Source: Myxococcales bacterium (lineage in GTDB: Bacteria > Myxococcota_A > Polyangia > Palsa-1104 > JAEUJZ01). Taken from it: a stretch of DNA of 64,000 nt. Shown piece after piece: positions 18,369 through 26,807 of this stretch. The stretch is taken from assembly GCA_016794465.1 (NCBI GenBank), contig JAEUKA010000065.1, positions 1-64,000 of the forward strand. Reading direction: 5' to 3'. Both the position numbers and the translations under genes were made by a program. The notes beneath the pieces were generated by a model. That model worked only from the letters and a program-made list of their open reading frames with translations, was not told the origin of the DNA and ran no database searches. The number at the start of each line of letters is the position of its first letter. Within the stretch, counting starts at the first letter, position 1.

Positions 18369-19775
18369 ATGTGGGAAATCTTCCAATCGGCCCGTCTGCG
18401 CCGATTGTTCCTCGCTGAAACCGTGCTGTTGTTTGTGGTCGCGGTTTTGTGCGTTCGCCTGCGGATCGGGGCTGGATATCCAGGCCTGCCGGTCGGGGTC
18501 GAGCTGTGGGCCTACTGGCAGGAAGCGCTGCTGGCCGGCGTCGTGGTGCCCGTCTCTGTTCAGCTCGCGATGTACTACCTGGAGCTGTATGCAGACACAC
18601 CGCCGGGCTCGCGGACCCAGCTGCTGGTGCGGATTCAGCTGGCGCATGTGATTGCCGGCGTCGCACTGGCGCTGCTGTTCTATCTGTTTCCGCGCTTTCG
18701 CTTGCAGCGGCTGGCGCTTTTGATGAGCCTGGGCATCGGTCAGTGGCTGCTGTTTTCGCTGCGCTGTCACTTCGAGGAGATCTTGGTCAGTGGCAGTGTC
18801 CGGCGGCGGGTCTTGCTGATTGGCGCGGGCGAGCTGGCGCAGCGACTTGGGCGCTGGCTGCTCTCGCGTCCCGGTGCGGGCTACGAGCTGGCGGGCTTTC
18901 TGTCGGAACAGGAGCCCGAGATGGCGCAGACCCTGATCGGTCGGCCAGTGCTCGGGGGCTATCACGAGCTGCTCGAAGTGCTGCATCGTCACGAGATCAC
19001 CGACGTGGTGTTTGCGCCCGATGACTCACGCGGTGAAGCGGTGGTGATGCAGAAGCTCCTGACCGCCAAGCTGCACGGCACCAACGTCTGGAGCGCACTG
19101 TCCTTTACCGCCGAGCTGACCCACAGCTTGCCAATCGAGCTGCTCAAGCCCGCCGACGTGGTCTTCGACGCTGGATTCACCCCGCCGCCGTGGACGATCG
19201 GCCTCAAGCGCGGCTTCGATGTTGTACTGAGTCTGATCGCGATCCTCCTGGTGTCGCCGATTCTGCTCGTGGTCGCGATCGCGATTCGGCTTGATAGCCC
19301 GGGACCGGCGCTCTATCGGCAGGCGCGGGTCGGACTGCGCGGGCGGCTGTTTACGATCTACAAGTTTCGCTCGATGCGCGTCGCCAAGCCCGGAGAGCCG
19401 CTGCGCCTGACCGCCCACAACGACGATCGCGTGACCCGCGTCGGGCGCTTCATTCGGCTGCATCGCATCGACGAGCTGCCGCAGTTTTTCAATGTCCTCC
19501 TCGGTGACATGAGCCTGGTCGGCCCCCGGCCCGAGGTCGAGTCGTCGGTCAAAGAGCTGCGCACCTCACTGCCGTTTTACGATCAGCGCCACGCCATCCG
19601 CCCCGGCATCACCAGCCTCGGACAGGTCCGCTTCGGCGCCGCCACCACCTTGAACGAGGCCCGCGAGCGACTCAAGTACGACCTCTACTACCAAAAGAAC
19701 ATGTCGATCGCGTTTGACCTCTCCATCCTCATCGACACGGTGAAAGTAGTCCTCCTAAAGATCGGCGCGCGCTGA
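18369..19775 (+). CDS. Exopolysaccharide polyprenyl glycosylphosphotransferase
   Basis: This 468-aa membrane enzyme transfers a sugar-1-phosphate onto undecaprenyl phosphate to begin assembly of a surface polysaccharide. Four or five hydrophobic helices occupy the first 130 residues. A Rossmann-like CoA_binding_3 domain follows (RVLLIGAGELAQRLGRWLL), then a membrane re-entrant helix and the Bac_transf catalytic domain from about residue 275. Its motifs are KRGFDVVLSLIAILLVSP, YKFRSMR, HRIDELPQFFNVL, SLVGPRPE and RPGITSLGQV. It stands alone without glycosyltransferases beside it. The start has no Shine-Dalgarno; TAAACT 15 bp upstream could be a -10 box. Confidence 0.9.
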   Translation: MWEIFQSARLRRLFLAETVLLFVVAVLCVRLRIGAGYPGLPVGVELWAYWQEALLAGVVVPVSVQLAMYYLELYADTPPGSRTQLLVRIQLAHVIAGVALALLFYLFPRFRLQRLALLMSLGIGQWLLFSLRCHFEEILVSGSVRRRVLLIGAGELAQRLGRWLLSRPGAGYELAGFLSEQEPEMAQTLIGRPVLGGYHELLEVLHRHEITDVVFAPDDSRGEAVVMQKLLTAKLHGTNVWSALSFTAELTHSLPIELLKPADVVFDAGFTPPPWTIGLKRGFDVVLSLIAILLVSPILLVVAIAIRLDSPGPALYRQARVGLRGRLFTIYKFRSMRVAKPGEPLRLTAHNDDRVTRVGRFIRLHRIDELPQFFNVLLGDMSLVGPRPEVESSVKELRTSLPFYDQRHAIRPGITSLGQVRFGAATTLNEARERLKYDLYYQKNMSIAFDLSILIDTVKVVLLKIGAR

Positions 19776-19841
19776 TTCCGTTTCGGTCCTGCGAGCAGAG
19801 CGCAGCGGCTGCGGTAGGATGCAGACCGTCACTCCTTCGCC

Positions 19842-21161
19842 ATGCTCCGCCGCTTCCTACTCTTGCTGCTTGTCGTCATTCGTACTGCTGGGCGAGCCGC
19901 CTTTCAGCGTGCGGCACCCCTGTATCTAGCGATTGGGATCGTCGCTGCGATTGTCTTTTCCGGCAACGGAATGTCCGCGTCGGATGTGACCACTTTTGCA
20001 GAGGACTCGATTCCGTTCCGGGCCGCGCTGTGGCTGCTGTGGCTCTCTGCAACCATGCCCGCTGCCCGCGCGGTACTCTGTGAGCCGTCGCTGTTTTTGC
20101 TTCGCTCGCTGCCGATTCCGCGCACGCACTTTTATGTTGCGCACGGACTGCTCCTGTTCGCGGTGGAGCTTCCTTTTGGCACTCTGTTTGTACGAGGAAT
20201 CGGACTCCTTCTCGGACTCTCATTGACTTTTTTGGCGATGGCGGCCCACGCGCTCTTCACGCTGCGAAGGCGAAGCATCGAGTCGGTACTGCTGGCGCTG
20301 ATGTTGCTCGCGCTGGTGCTTATCCCAGTACGGATTCCCATTCCCATCGCAGCTCCGATTCCCATTCTGCTGCACTTGGGAATGTCTACTCTGGTCCTTT
20401 CTCGATGCCTGATCCTTTCGTTTGACGCGGCCCCGCAGAGCGCTGGCTCCGTCGATCGTCCACTCGTCGGTGGTCCGGCGGTTGTGGCTCTCTGTTTGGC
20501 GTATCTTCTGACCGTGTGGCGGGCCCAGTGGACCCTGCTGTTACGTGCTCTCTTCCTGGTTCTGCTGGGGTTGGGAATAGTGTACTTTTCTGTGCATAAT
20601 AATCAGCTCACCACCCCCGCGCTGCGCGGCACGATTTCGCTGGGCGTACTCGCAGGTGTGCTGCTGCTGGGCCTGGCCGGAGTCGCCGGTCCAATCCGTC
20701 GGAGTGAGCGGCAAGCAGAGTGGTTGTTGCAAGTCTGTGGCACTTCCGGGGCCCAGCGGATCTGGGCTGGAGCGCTTGCGATCGGGCTGCTCGGAGTCCT
20801 TTTGGGGGCGCTGCACGGACTCCTGTTAAGCTGGCTTCTCGACGGAGACTGGCGACTCCTACTGCGTTTGGGAAGTGTGGCGATGGCCGCCGGAATGATT
20901 GTAGGCGTGATCGGTTTTTGTCTGGTCCGCTGGGCGCAGCGTGGTACCAAAGCAGACAGCGATCGACTGTTGCTGGCACAGCTGTTCACATTGCTTGTCT
21001 GGGTTCTTTTGACCTGGATGTTTCATGAGCTGGCGCTGCTCTGTGGGCTGCTTTCGGCATTCTGGATGCTCTTGTGGGCGACGACAGCAGCCACTCCTTC
21101 TGCCACGGCTTCGGGTCGCTGGCTTCGCCTTCGTCGCGAGCGCGAAAAAGGAGATCACTAG
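19842..21161 (+). CDS. Polytopic membrane protein, probable ABC exporter permease
   Basis: This 439-aa, extremely hydrophobic protein has roughly ten to twelve predicted membrane helices and no recognisable catalytic motif. It resembles the membrane subunits of ABC-2-like export systems mainly by context. Its stop codon is immediately followed by the ATG of an ABC ATPase that lacks its own membrane domain, so the two very likely form one transporter. The substrate is unknown; neighbouring genes concern polysaccharide and lipid modification. Confidence 0.65.
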   Translation: MLRRFLLLLLVVIRTAGRAAFQRAAPLYLAIGIVAAIVFSGNGMSASDVTTFAEDSIPFRAALWLLWLSATMPAARAVLCEPSLFLLRSLPIPRTHFYVAHGLLLFAVELPFGTLFVRGIGLLLGLSLTFLAMAAHALFTLRRRSIESVLLALMLLALVLIPVRIPIPIAAPIPILLHLGMSTLVLSRCLILSFDAAPQSAGSVDRPLVGGPAVVALCLAYLLTVWRAQWTLLLRALFLVLLGLGIVYFSVHNNQLTTPALRGTISLGVLAGVLLLGLAGVAGPIRRSERQAEWLLQVCGTSGAQRIWAGALAIGLLGVLLGALHGLLLSWLLDGDWRLLLRLGSVAMAAGMIVGVIGFCLVRWAQRGTKADSDRLLLAQLFTLLVWVLLTWMFHELALLCGLLSAFWMLLWATTAATPSATASGRWLRLRREREKGDH

Positions 21162-21806
21162 ATGCGTCTTTCCGTTCAGGCTGTGCACAAACAGCTGGGA
21201 ACCCGGCCGATCCTGCGCGGAGTTTCCTTCACCATGGCCGCTGATGAGGTGGTCGTGATCCTGGGTGAAAACGGCAGTGGCAAGTCGACGCTGCTGCAGC
21301 TGGTGGCAGGAATTCTAGAGCCGGACGCGGGACAGATTCGCATGGATGGGGATAGCTTGACCGGAGGTGCCGTCGCTGCGCGCCGCAAGCTGGGCTACGT
21401 TCCCGATTCCGCGTCACCGCTTCCGGATCTGCTGGTGGCAGAGCTGTGCGCGCTGGTCTGTTCACTCAAACAAGCGCCGCCCCCGCACCGGACTCTGTAC
21501 GAACAGCTGGGTGTTGCACCTTACTTGCAACAGCGACTGGGTACGCTGTCGTTCGGTCAGCGCAAGCGTGCGTGTCTGCTCGCGGCGCTGATTGGGAATC
21601 CGTCCCTGCTGTTGCTGGATGAGCCGAGCAACGGACTGGACCCGGAAGGTGTGCAGCTGATCACTTCGCTGATTGCCGAGCGTCGCCGGCAGGGCCTGGC
21701 TACTCTTCTGTCTAGCAATGATCCGCCCTTTGCCAACGCGCTGCACGGCAACCACTACCGAATCCAAGACGGACTCCTGACCGCGCAGAGTCACGTCGGT
21801 GGCTAG
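21162..21806 (+). CDS. ABC transporter ATP-binding protein
   Basis: This 214-aa nucleotide-binding subunit contains Walker A GENGSGKST (about residues 37-45), the signature LSFGQRKRACLLAAL, Walker B LLLLDEPSNGLDPEG, and a switch region ending LLSSNDPP. The usual switch His is replaced by Asn (SSND). It follows the membrane protein gene without a gap and should power that exporter. Its TAG stop shares the tetranucleotide CTAG with the stop of the convergent epimerase-like gene. Confidence 0.88.
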   Translation: MRLSVQAVHKQLGTRPILRGVSFTMAADEVVVILGENGSGKSTLLQLVAGILEPDAGQIRMDGDSLTGGAVAARRKLGYVPDSASPLPDLLVAELCALVCSLKQAPPPHRTLYEQLGVAPYLQQRLGTLSFGQRKRACLLAALIGNPSLLLLDEPSNGLDPEGVQLITSLIAERRRQGLATLLSSNDPPFANALHGNHYRIQDGLLTAQSHVGG

Positions 21807-22768
21807 CCTCTGTCAATGCCCGGAGCGGGCCACTCAATCGGAACCTGCGGGGTGTAGTGCAGCTGCTCGGCGGCTCTGCTTCCGTTCATCACTGCACTGT
21901 AGTGAAAGCGAAAGCGGTTGAGATCGTAGCGGAAGTCGGTGCCGATGGTGCGGTTGCGCAGCCAGTACAGGGGACTGAGCAGCGCGGACGGAACCGGAAC
22001 CCGAGTCCGGCCCCACTTCCGGATCACCTCCGAAAGGGGGAGGGTGTCCTTTCCGGGGATGTTAAAGACTCCGCTTCCCGTCGCTGTGATCGCCAGAGCA
22101 AAGGCCCGTGACAGATCCTCTAGGCTGATGACATTGAGCATCGGATCAAAGCCGAGCGGCTGAAAACACAGCTGCGACTGGAGGTAATCAAACAGCTGAC
22201 TGCCAGTACCCGGAGCCAGACAGTCTGCGCAGCGCAGCACCCGAATCTGCAGGGAAGACAGTCCGATGCTGGCGCAGGTGAGGAGGTCCACTTCGGCGCG
22301 ATCGCGCTGCCACTGCGCAGCGGAAACAGACAGATCGATCGGGTGGCGCTCGTCGAGAAGCTCGGGCTCGGTGGCACTCTGGCGATAGATCTCGGCATGG
22401 CTGCGCAAGACAAAGGTGCTTACGGTGGGAACGCGCTCACAGAGTCGCAGAAGCTCGCGGGTAGACTCAACATTGAGCTGATGAACGCGGCGACCGGTGG
22501 CGTGGGCGCTGCGATGAAGTGCGGTGTGAATCACTGTCTCTACGCGGTGCTGTTTGACCGGGGAAAACAGCAGGTTGCGCAGCTCACGCGGGTGGCTGAG
22601 ATCCGCTTGCAGATAGATCACTCCGGGATGAGGAAACAGACTCCGGACCGCTTCATAAGGCTCGGCACCCACTGCCAAGACTTCACTTGCGCGCTGCTCC
22701 GCAAGCAAGCGAGAGACGATCGCAACACCGACGGCAGTGGTGGCACCGGTCACCAGCACGGCGCTCAT
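21803..22768 (-). CDS. NAD-dependent epimerase/dehydratase-like protein (extended SDR)
   Basis: This 321-aa protein has a Rossmann-fold N terminus with the dinucleotide-binding motif VTGATTAVG (residues 6-14). It then shows extended-SDR features (VIHTALHRSAHATGRRVHQLNVESTRELL and LQIRVLRCADCLAPGTGS). The expected catalytic YxxxK is not visible; the corresponding helix reads SAAQWQRDRAEVDLL. It may therefore be non-catalytic or use another mechanism. It overlaps the acyltransferase gene upstream by 4 bp. The same pairing, an SDR with an acyltransferase, is known in actinobacteria (Rv0501-Rv0502), which supports a joint role in lipid or envelope metabolism. Confidence 0.8.
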   Translation of the reverse strand: MSAVLVTGATTAVGVAIVSRLLAEQRASEVLAVGAEPYEAVRSLFPHPGVIYLQADLSHPRELRNLLFSPVKQHRVETVIHTALHRSAHATGRRVHQLNVESTRELLRLCERVPTVSTFVLRSHAEIYRQSATEPELLDERHPIDLSVSAAQWQRDRAEVDLLTCASIGLSSLQIRVLRCADCLAPGTGSQLFDYLQSQLCFQPLGFDPMLNVISLEDLSRAFALAITATGSGVFNIPGKDTLPLSEVIRKWGRTRVPVPSALLSPLYWLRNRTIGTDFRYDLNRFRFHYSAVMNGSRAAEQLHYTPQVPIEWPAPGIDRG

Positions 22769-23616
22769 ATGAATACTCCTAGACGACTCTTTAATCCTGC
22801 TTCGATCAGCGCTTGTACGGACTCCTGAACCCGCGCGGCTGCCGCTGCAGTGATCACCGGATCATCGGCATCGGCAGCAGAGAGTCCGTCATACAGATGA
22901 AGCGGCTGACCGTAGTGAATGTGATAGTGCACCGGCAGCGGAAACGGAATCGGACTGAGCGGCACATAGGGAGCGCCAAAGGTGTGCAGAGGGAGTCGCA
23001 GCCGGACTGGGAACTGCTCCTCTGCACCGATCACTGCCACCGGAATCACTGGCGCGCGATGACGGATCGACATCTCGGCCACACCGACGCGAAACGGTCG
23101 TAGCTGATAGCGATCCCGGAAGTCTTTGTCGATGCCTGGGACTCCTTCTGGGAAGATCAAAAGCAGCTCGCCGCGATCGAGCAGCGCATGAACATTGCCG
23201 CGACTTCCTCCGACCGTACCGCAGCGTGCATAGAGCGTACTTATCACCGGCAATCCGGGCACAAAGTGATCGGTCACGGCACGTGGGACTCGAGCGGGAC
23301 TGGTGTGCAGAACGACATCGGAATAGATCATGGTTCCGTCGAGAGGAATCATTCCGCTGTGATTGGAAGCCAAGATCGCCGGACCGCGCGCAGGAATGTT
23401 TTCTGTTCCATGTCCGGTCACCCGGAACCAGTGCTTGTAGAGCGGCTGCAGCGCCGCCACCATTCCCTTTACCCAGTCCGGATGCAGTCCGAAGATGTCG
23501 AAGCCGTGACCTTCATCGAGAAAGTCGATTCCGGACAGCTGCTCCTGTTCCTGCTTACCGAGCAGAGTCCTCGCCAGGAAGTGCAAGACAGATGGCGTAC
23601 GAGACATACGCTGCAT
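22765..23616 (-). CDS. Lysophospholipid acyltransferase family protein
   Basis: This 283-aa PlsC-like acyltransferase transfers an acyl chain to a glycerolipid or related acceptor at the inner membrane. The catalytic block is LASNHSGMIPLDGTMIY, an NHSG...D variant of the HX4D motif. The second block is LLIFPEGVPGIDKDF (FPEG). A region of conserved basic residues (RPFRVGVAEMSIRHRAPVIPVAVIGAEEQ) follows. An alternative start lies three codons downstream. TATACC abuts the first ATG. It is co-transcribed with the SDR-type gene. Confidence 0.85.
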   Translation of the reverse strand: MQRMSRTPSVLHFLARTLLGKQEQEQLSGIDFLDEGHGFDIFGLHPDWVKGMVAALQPLYKHWFRVTGHGTENIPARGPAILASNHSGMIPLDGTMIYSDVVLHTSPARVPRAVTDHFVPGLPVISTLYARCGTVGGSRGNVHALLDRGELLLIFPEGVPGIDKDFRDRYQLRPFRVGVAEMSIRHRAPVIPVAVIGAEEQFPVRLRLPLHTFGAPYVPLSPIPFPLPVHYHIHYGQPLHLYDGLSAADADDPVITAAAAARVQESVQALIEAGLKSRLGVFI

Positions 23617-23651
23617 GGTATACCAATCACATTCCCAATCGAGGTTTCACC

Positions 23652-25010
23652 ATGAGGCATCGCACCCTGTCCCGTATCCTCTCGCAAGCCCTGTCTGGAG
23701 CACTTGTCGTAAGCGCTGGCTGTGGCGTCAGCGTGTCGTCCTTTGACGCGCCGGTCTGTGTGAATGGCTATACGCTGTCCGTCGAGGGACTGCGCCCCGC
23801 GATGCCGGTGGATTACCTGGAGTTTCGCTCTGTTCCGACTCCTACCGGTGGCTCCACGACCGTGCTGTCCCAGATGGGAACCAAGTGCCAGAGTGCGCCG
23901 AGCCGTCCGATGTGCGAGGCCACCTACAACGCCACCATGCCGATGCAGGGCTTTTATCAGCGCTGCTTTGATGCCTGTGATGCCGGGGCGCTCGTCGCTA
24001 CGCGCGGAGGCGAGGTCATCGTGGTGGACACCAAAGCGAAGCTCGATTCCTTTTTGGCACCATATGACACCTCGCAAGAGGCTCTTTTTGCGGCCTTGAC
24101 CACAGGGCAGTACATCAGCTGCACGGACAAGAGTCGGGGGGCAGTACGCGCCGTCGCTGATGGCTTTGAGGTGGTGACGACGACGGGCAGCGGTTGTGGC
24201 ACTTCCGATCCGGTCCGGCAGCACCTGCTTCACGTCGATGCAGCGGGTGTGGTGAAGGAGCTGGATAGCTATCTTCTGAAAGCTGGTACGCCCGGCTGTG
24301 TCATCGGTCGGCGTCCCGAGGGACTGCGTGCGGCGCGAAGCTCTCGTCGGTCGGCAGATCCGGTGGGTCGCTATTTTGCGGACAATGCCCGACTGGAATC
24401 GGCGTCGGTGACGGCGTTTCGGATTCTGCGCGCAGAGCTGCTGGCACACGGGGCTCCACCGTCGCTGCTACGGCGAGCGCGCAAGTCGGCCCAGGATGAG
24501 CTTCGCCACACTCGGGTGACGCGGCGACTGGCCCGGCGCTATGGAGCGACTGCGCTGCCACCATCGGTGAGGCCGCAGCCTATCCGCTCGCTGCTGGCCC
24601 TGGCGATTGAAAATGCGACGGAGGGCTGTGTGCGCGAGACGTTTGGGGCGCTGCTCGGGCGCTGGCAGGCCCAGCGAGCGAGTGATCCGGCGGTGCGGCG
24701 GGCGATGCTGCGGATCGCGCGCGACGAGGTTCGGCATGCCGCCCTGGCCTGGCAGGTGGCGGAGTGGGTGGAGCGGCGGCTGTCGCCTGGGGAGCGAGCG
24801 CAGGTGCAAGTGGCTCAGCGACGATCCATCGAGACACTGCGGCGAGAGCTGGCGGTGGCCCAGCCCGAAGAGCTGGGTGTGGTGGCTGGTCTGCCTCGTC
24901 CGGCGGAGTCGCTGCGGCTGCTGGCGGAGCTGGAGTCTCGACTGTGGAACGAAGGTGCTGCGTCTGCCGACTGCTCAGCCGAGGCGGCAGACTGCATTTG
25001 TGGCTCGTGA
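23652..25010 (+). CDS. Ferritin-like domain lipoprotein
   Basis: This 452-aa protein is exported and lipidated (lipobox VSAGC, Cys24). A ~200-residue Cys-containing N-terminal domain of unknown fold comes first. A C-terminal four-helix ferritin-like domain (about 240-410) has two carboxylate/histidine sets: Glu249 with DELRH (Glu283, His286), and Glu324 with DEVRH (Glu359, His362). That is the ligand pattern of a dinuclear iron site. The ATG has a GAGG site 8 nt upstream. A metal-binding or oxidative-stress role outside the inner membrane is inferred; ferritin-like sites are more usual in cytoplasmic proteins. Confidence 0.8.
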   Translation: MRHRTLSRILSQALSGALVVSAGCGVSVSSFDAPVCVNGYTLSVEGLRPAMPVDYLEFRSVPTPTGGSTTVLSQMGTKCQSAPSRPMCEATYNATMPMQGFYQRCFDACDAGALVATRGGEVIVVDTKAKLDSFLAPYDTSQEALFAALTTGQYISCTDKSRGAVRAVADGFEVVTTTGSGCGTSDPVRQHLLHVDAAGVVKELDSYLLKAGTPGCVIGRRPEGLRAARSSRRSADPVGRYFADNARLESASVTAFRILRAELLAHGAPPSLLRRARKSAQDELRHTRVTRRLARRYGATALPPSVRPQPIRSLLALAIENATEGCVRETFGALLGRWQAQRASDPAVRRAMLRIARDEVRHAALAWQVAEWVERRLSPGERAQVQVAQRRSIETLRRELAVAQPEELGVVAGLPRPAESLRLLAELESRLWNEGAASADCSAEAADCICGS

Positions 25011-25014
25011 AGAC

Positions 25015-25044
25015 TTGACTTCCCTGCCAAGGTGCCACCATATC
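25015..25044 (+). promoter_or_regulatory. Sigma70-like promoter of recJ, leaderless
   Basis: TTGACT (25015-25020) and CATATC (25039-25044) are 18 bp apart. The recJ ATG follows the -10 box after 5 nt, and no Shine-Dalgarno is present. Confidence 0.4.
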
Positions 25045-25049
25045 GCGGT

Positions 25050-26807
25050 ATGAACCCAAGCTTGGCTCGCTTCGTTGTGCGGCCCGCAGATCCACGTCGG
25101 GCTCGCCTTCTGGGCGAGAGGCTGGGCCTGCGGTATCTGACCGCACAGCTTCTTATCAATCGCGGCGTTCGCGACGAGCAAGAGGCGAGAAAGTACCTGG
25201 ACCCGCGACTCTCTGACCTGCGTCCTCCTGAGGGTGTGCTGCCGATGGCCGGCTTTGCGGTGGCTGTCGAGAGGCTCAAGCGGGCGGTGCTCGATCGCGA
25301 GACGGTGGGAGTTTTCGGCGACTACGATGTCGACGGAATCACTACCTGTGCGCTGCTGACCGACTTCCTGAATCGAGCCGGTGCGACCGTGGCACCGCGC
25401 GTCGCCCGTCGCGGAGATGGTTACGGCTTTGGCAAGGCCGATGCACATGATCTGGCCAGCCTCGGCTGCGACCTGATTGTGACCGGCGACTGCGGCACCA
25501 GTGATCACGAGACGCTGGCGGCCTGCAAACAGATGGGAATCGACGTGATTGTCGTTGACCACCACCAAGTTCCGGAGCGTCCTCCGCAGGCGCTGGCGCT
25601 GCTGAATCCGCATCAGCCCGGCTGCGCGTTTCCGTTTAAGGGCCTGGCTTCCGTCGGTGTCGCTTTTTACTTGGCGGCGGCGCTGCGGACCCGACTGCGA
25701 GCAGCGGGCTGGCCGCACCTGCCGGATCTGCGCGATCTGCTCGATCTGGTGGCGGTGGGTACGATTGCCGACCTGGCACCGCTCGCCGACGAAAACCGTG
25801 TCCTGGTCCATGCCGGACTGCGAGAGCTGAAGCGCTGCTCGCGACCCGGACTGCGCGCGCTGTGTGAGATTGTTGGACTGGACGAAGGGGCCAGCTCGTC
25901 GGCGGATGTGGCGTTTCGACTGGCGCCTCGGCTCAATGCGCCGGGTCGGCTTGGGGATGCGACAGAGGCGCTGCTGCTGCTGATCGAGACGGATCAGCGC
26001 AAAGCCCGGGCCCACGCCGAGAACTGCAACGAGATGAACACCAAGCGGCAGGTGGTGCAGGAAGGGGTGCTCAAAGAGGCGCGGGCTGCCGTCGAGGAAC
26101 AGCTGCGCAAGGGCAACCCGGAAGTGCTGGTGGTCGGCGCCGAGGGCTGGCACGCAGGAGTGGTCGGCATCGTCGCTGCCAAGCTGGTCGATATCTACAA
26201 TCGGCCAGCGGTGGTGATTGCGTTTGATGATCAGGTGGGCCGAGGCTCTGCCCGCAGTGCGCAGGGCTTCCATCTGTATCAAGGACTGCATGGTGTGGCG
26301 TCGCTGTTGCTGCGCTACGGTGGGCATGCGGCGGCGGCGGGACTGTCGGTACACGTTGACAACCTCGCACCGCTGCGGGAGTCGCTGTGTACCGCGTATC
26401 GGCAGCAGCTTGGCGAGCGTCTGGCCTCGACGGATGTGAATGTCGATGCCACGGTGACGCTCGATGAGATCGATGAGCGACTTACCCAAGAGTTGCTGCT
26501 GCTAGAGCCGTTCGGGATTGGCAACCACGAGCCGCTGCTGTTGATTCGCGAAGCAGAGCTGGTACGTCACCGCGTCGTTGGGAGCGGACACTTGCAGCTG
26601 ACTCTGCGCGCGGGCGGGACGCTGCGGGATGCGATTGGTTTTGGTCTTGGGGGTCGTGCCGCCGAGCTGAAGTCCGGTGGCAAGCTGAACCTGACGTTTG
26701 TGCCGCAGCTCGATACGCATCGGGGTCTGCGACGGGTGCGGCTGCGGCTGCGTGAAGTGGTGCCTGCCACTGACGCGCCGGTCAAGCTGGCGGCAAACGA
26801 AGGCTGA
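25050..26807 (+). CDS. recJ: Single-stranded-DNA-specific exonuclease RecJ
   Basis: This 585-aa 5'-3' single-strand DNA exonuclease acts in recombination and mismatch repair. The DHH domain is evident from VFGDYDVDGITTCAL (motif I), LIVTGDCGTSDHETL and DVIVVDHHQVPE (motif III, the DHH residues). Next comes KGLASVGVAFYLAAAL and, in the DHHA1 part, EGWHAGVVGIVAAKL and GRGSARS. The C-terminal ~100 residues form the OB-like domain (LEPFGIGNHEPLLLI). A GTG 18 bp upstream is an alternative start, but the -10 box position favours the ATG. The final 26 bp overlap the convergent sulfotransferase gene. Confidence 0.95.
   Translation: MNPSLARFVVRPADPRRARLLGERLGLRYLTAQLLINRGVRDEQEARKYLDPRLSDLRPPEGVLPMAGFAVAVERLKRAVLDRETVGVFGDYDVDGITTCALLTDFLNRAGATVAPRVARRGDGYGFGKADAHDLASLGCDLIVTGDCGTSDHETLAACKQMGIDVIVVDHHQVPERPPQALALLNPHQPGCAFPFKGLASVGVAFYLAAALRTRLRAAGWPHLPDLRDLLDLVAVGTIADLAPLADENRVLVHAGLRELKRCSRPGLRALCEIVGLDEGASSSADVAFRLAPRLNAPGRLGDATEALLLLIETDQRKARAHAENCNEMNTKRQVVQEGVLKEARAAVEEQLRKGNPEVLVVGAEGWHAGVVGIVAAKLVDIYNRPAVVIAFDDQVGRGSARSAQGFHLYQGLHGVASLLLRYGGHAAAAGLSVHVDNLAPLRESLCTAYRQQLGERLASTDVNVDATVTLDEIDERLTQELLLLEPFGIGNHEPLLLIREAELVRHRVVGSGHLQLTLRAGGTLRDAIGFGLGGRAAELKSGGKLNLTFVPQLDTHRGLRRVRLRLREVVPATDAPVKLAANEG

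Noticed and set aside
24975..26489. Long minus-strand frame (504 codons)
   Set aside because: Antisense to recJ, which has all catalytic motifs; the product has biased composition and no fold signature.
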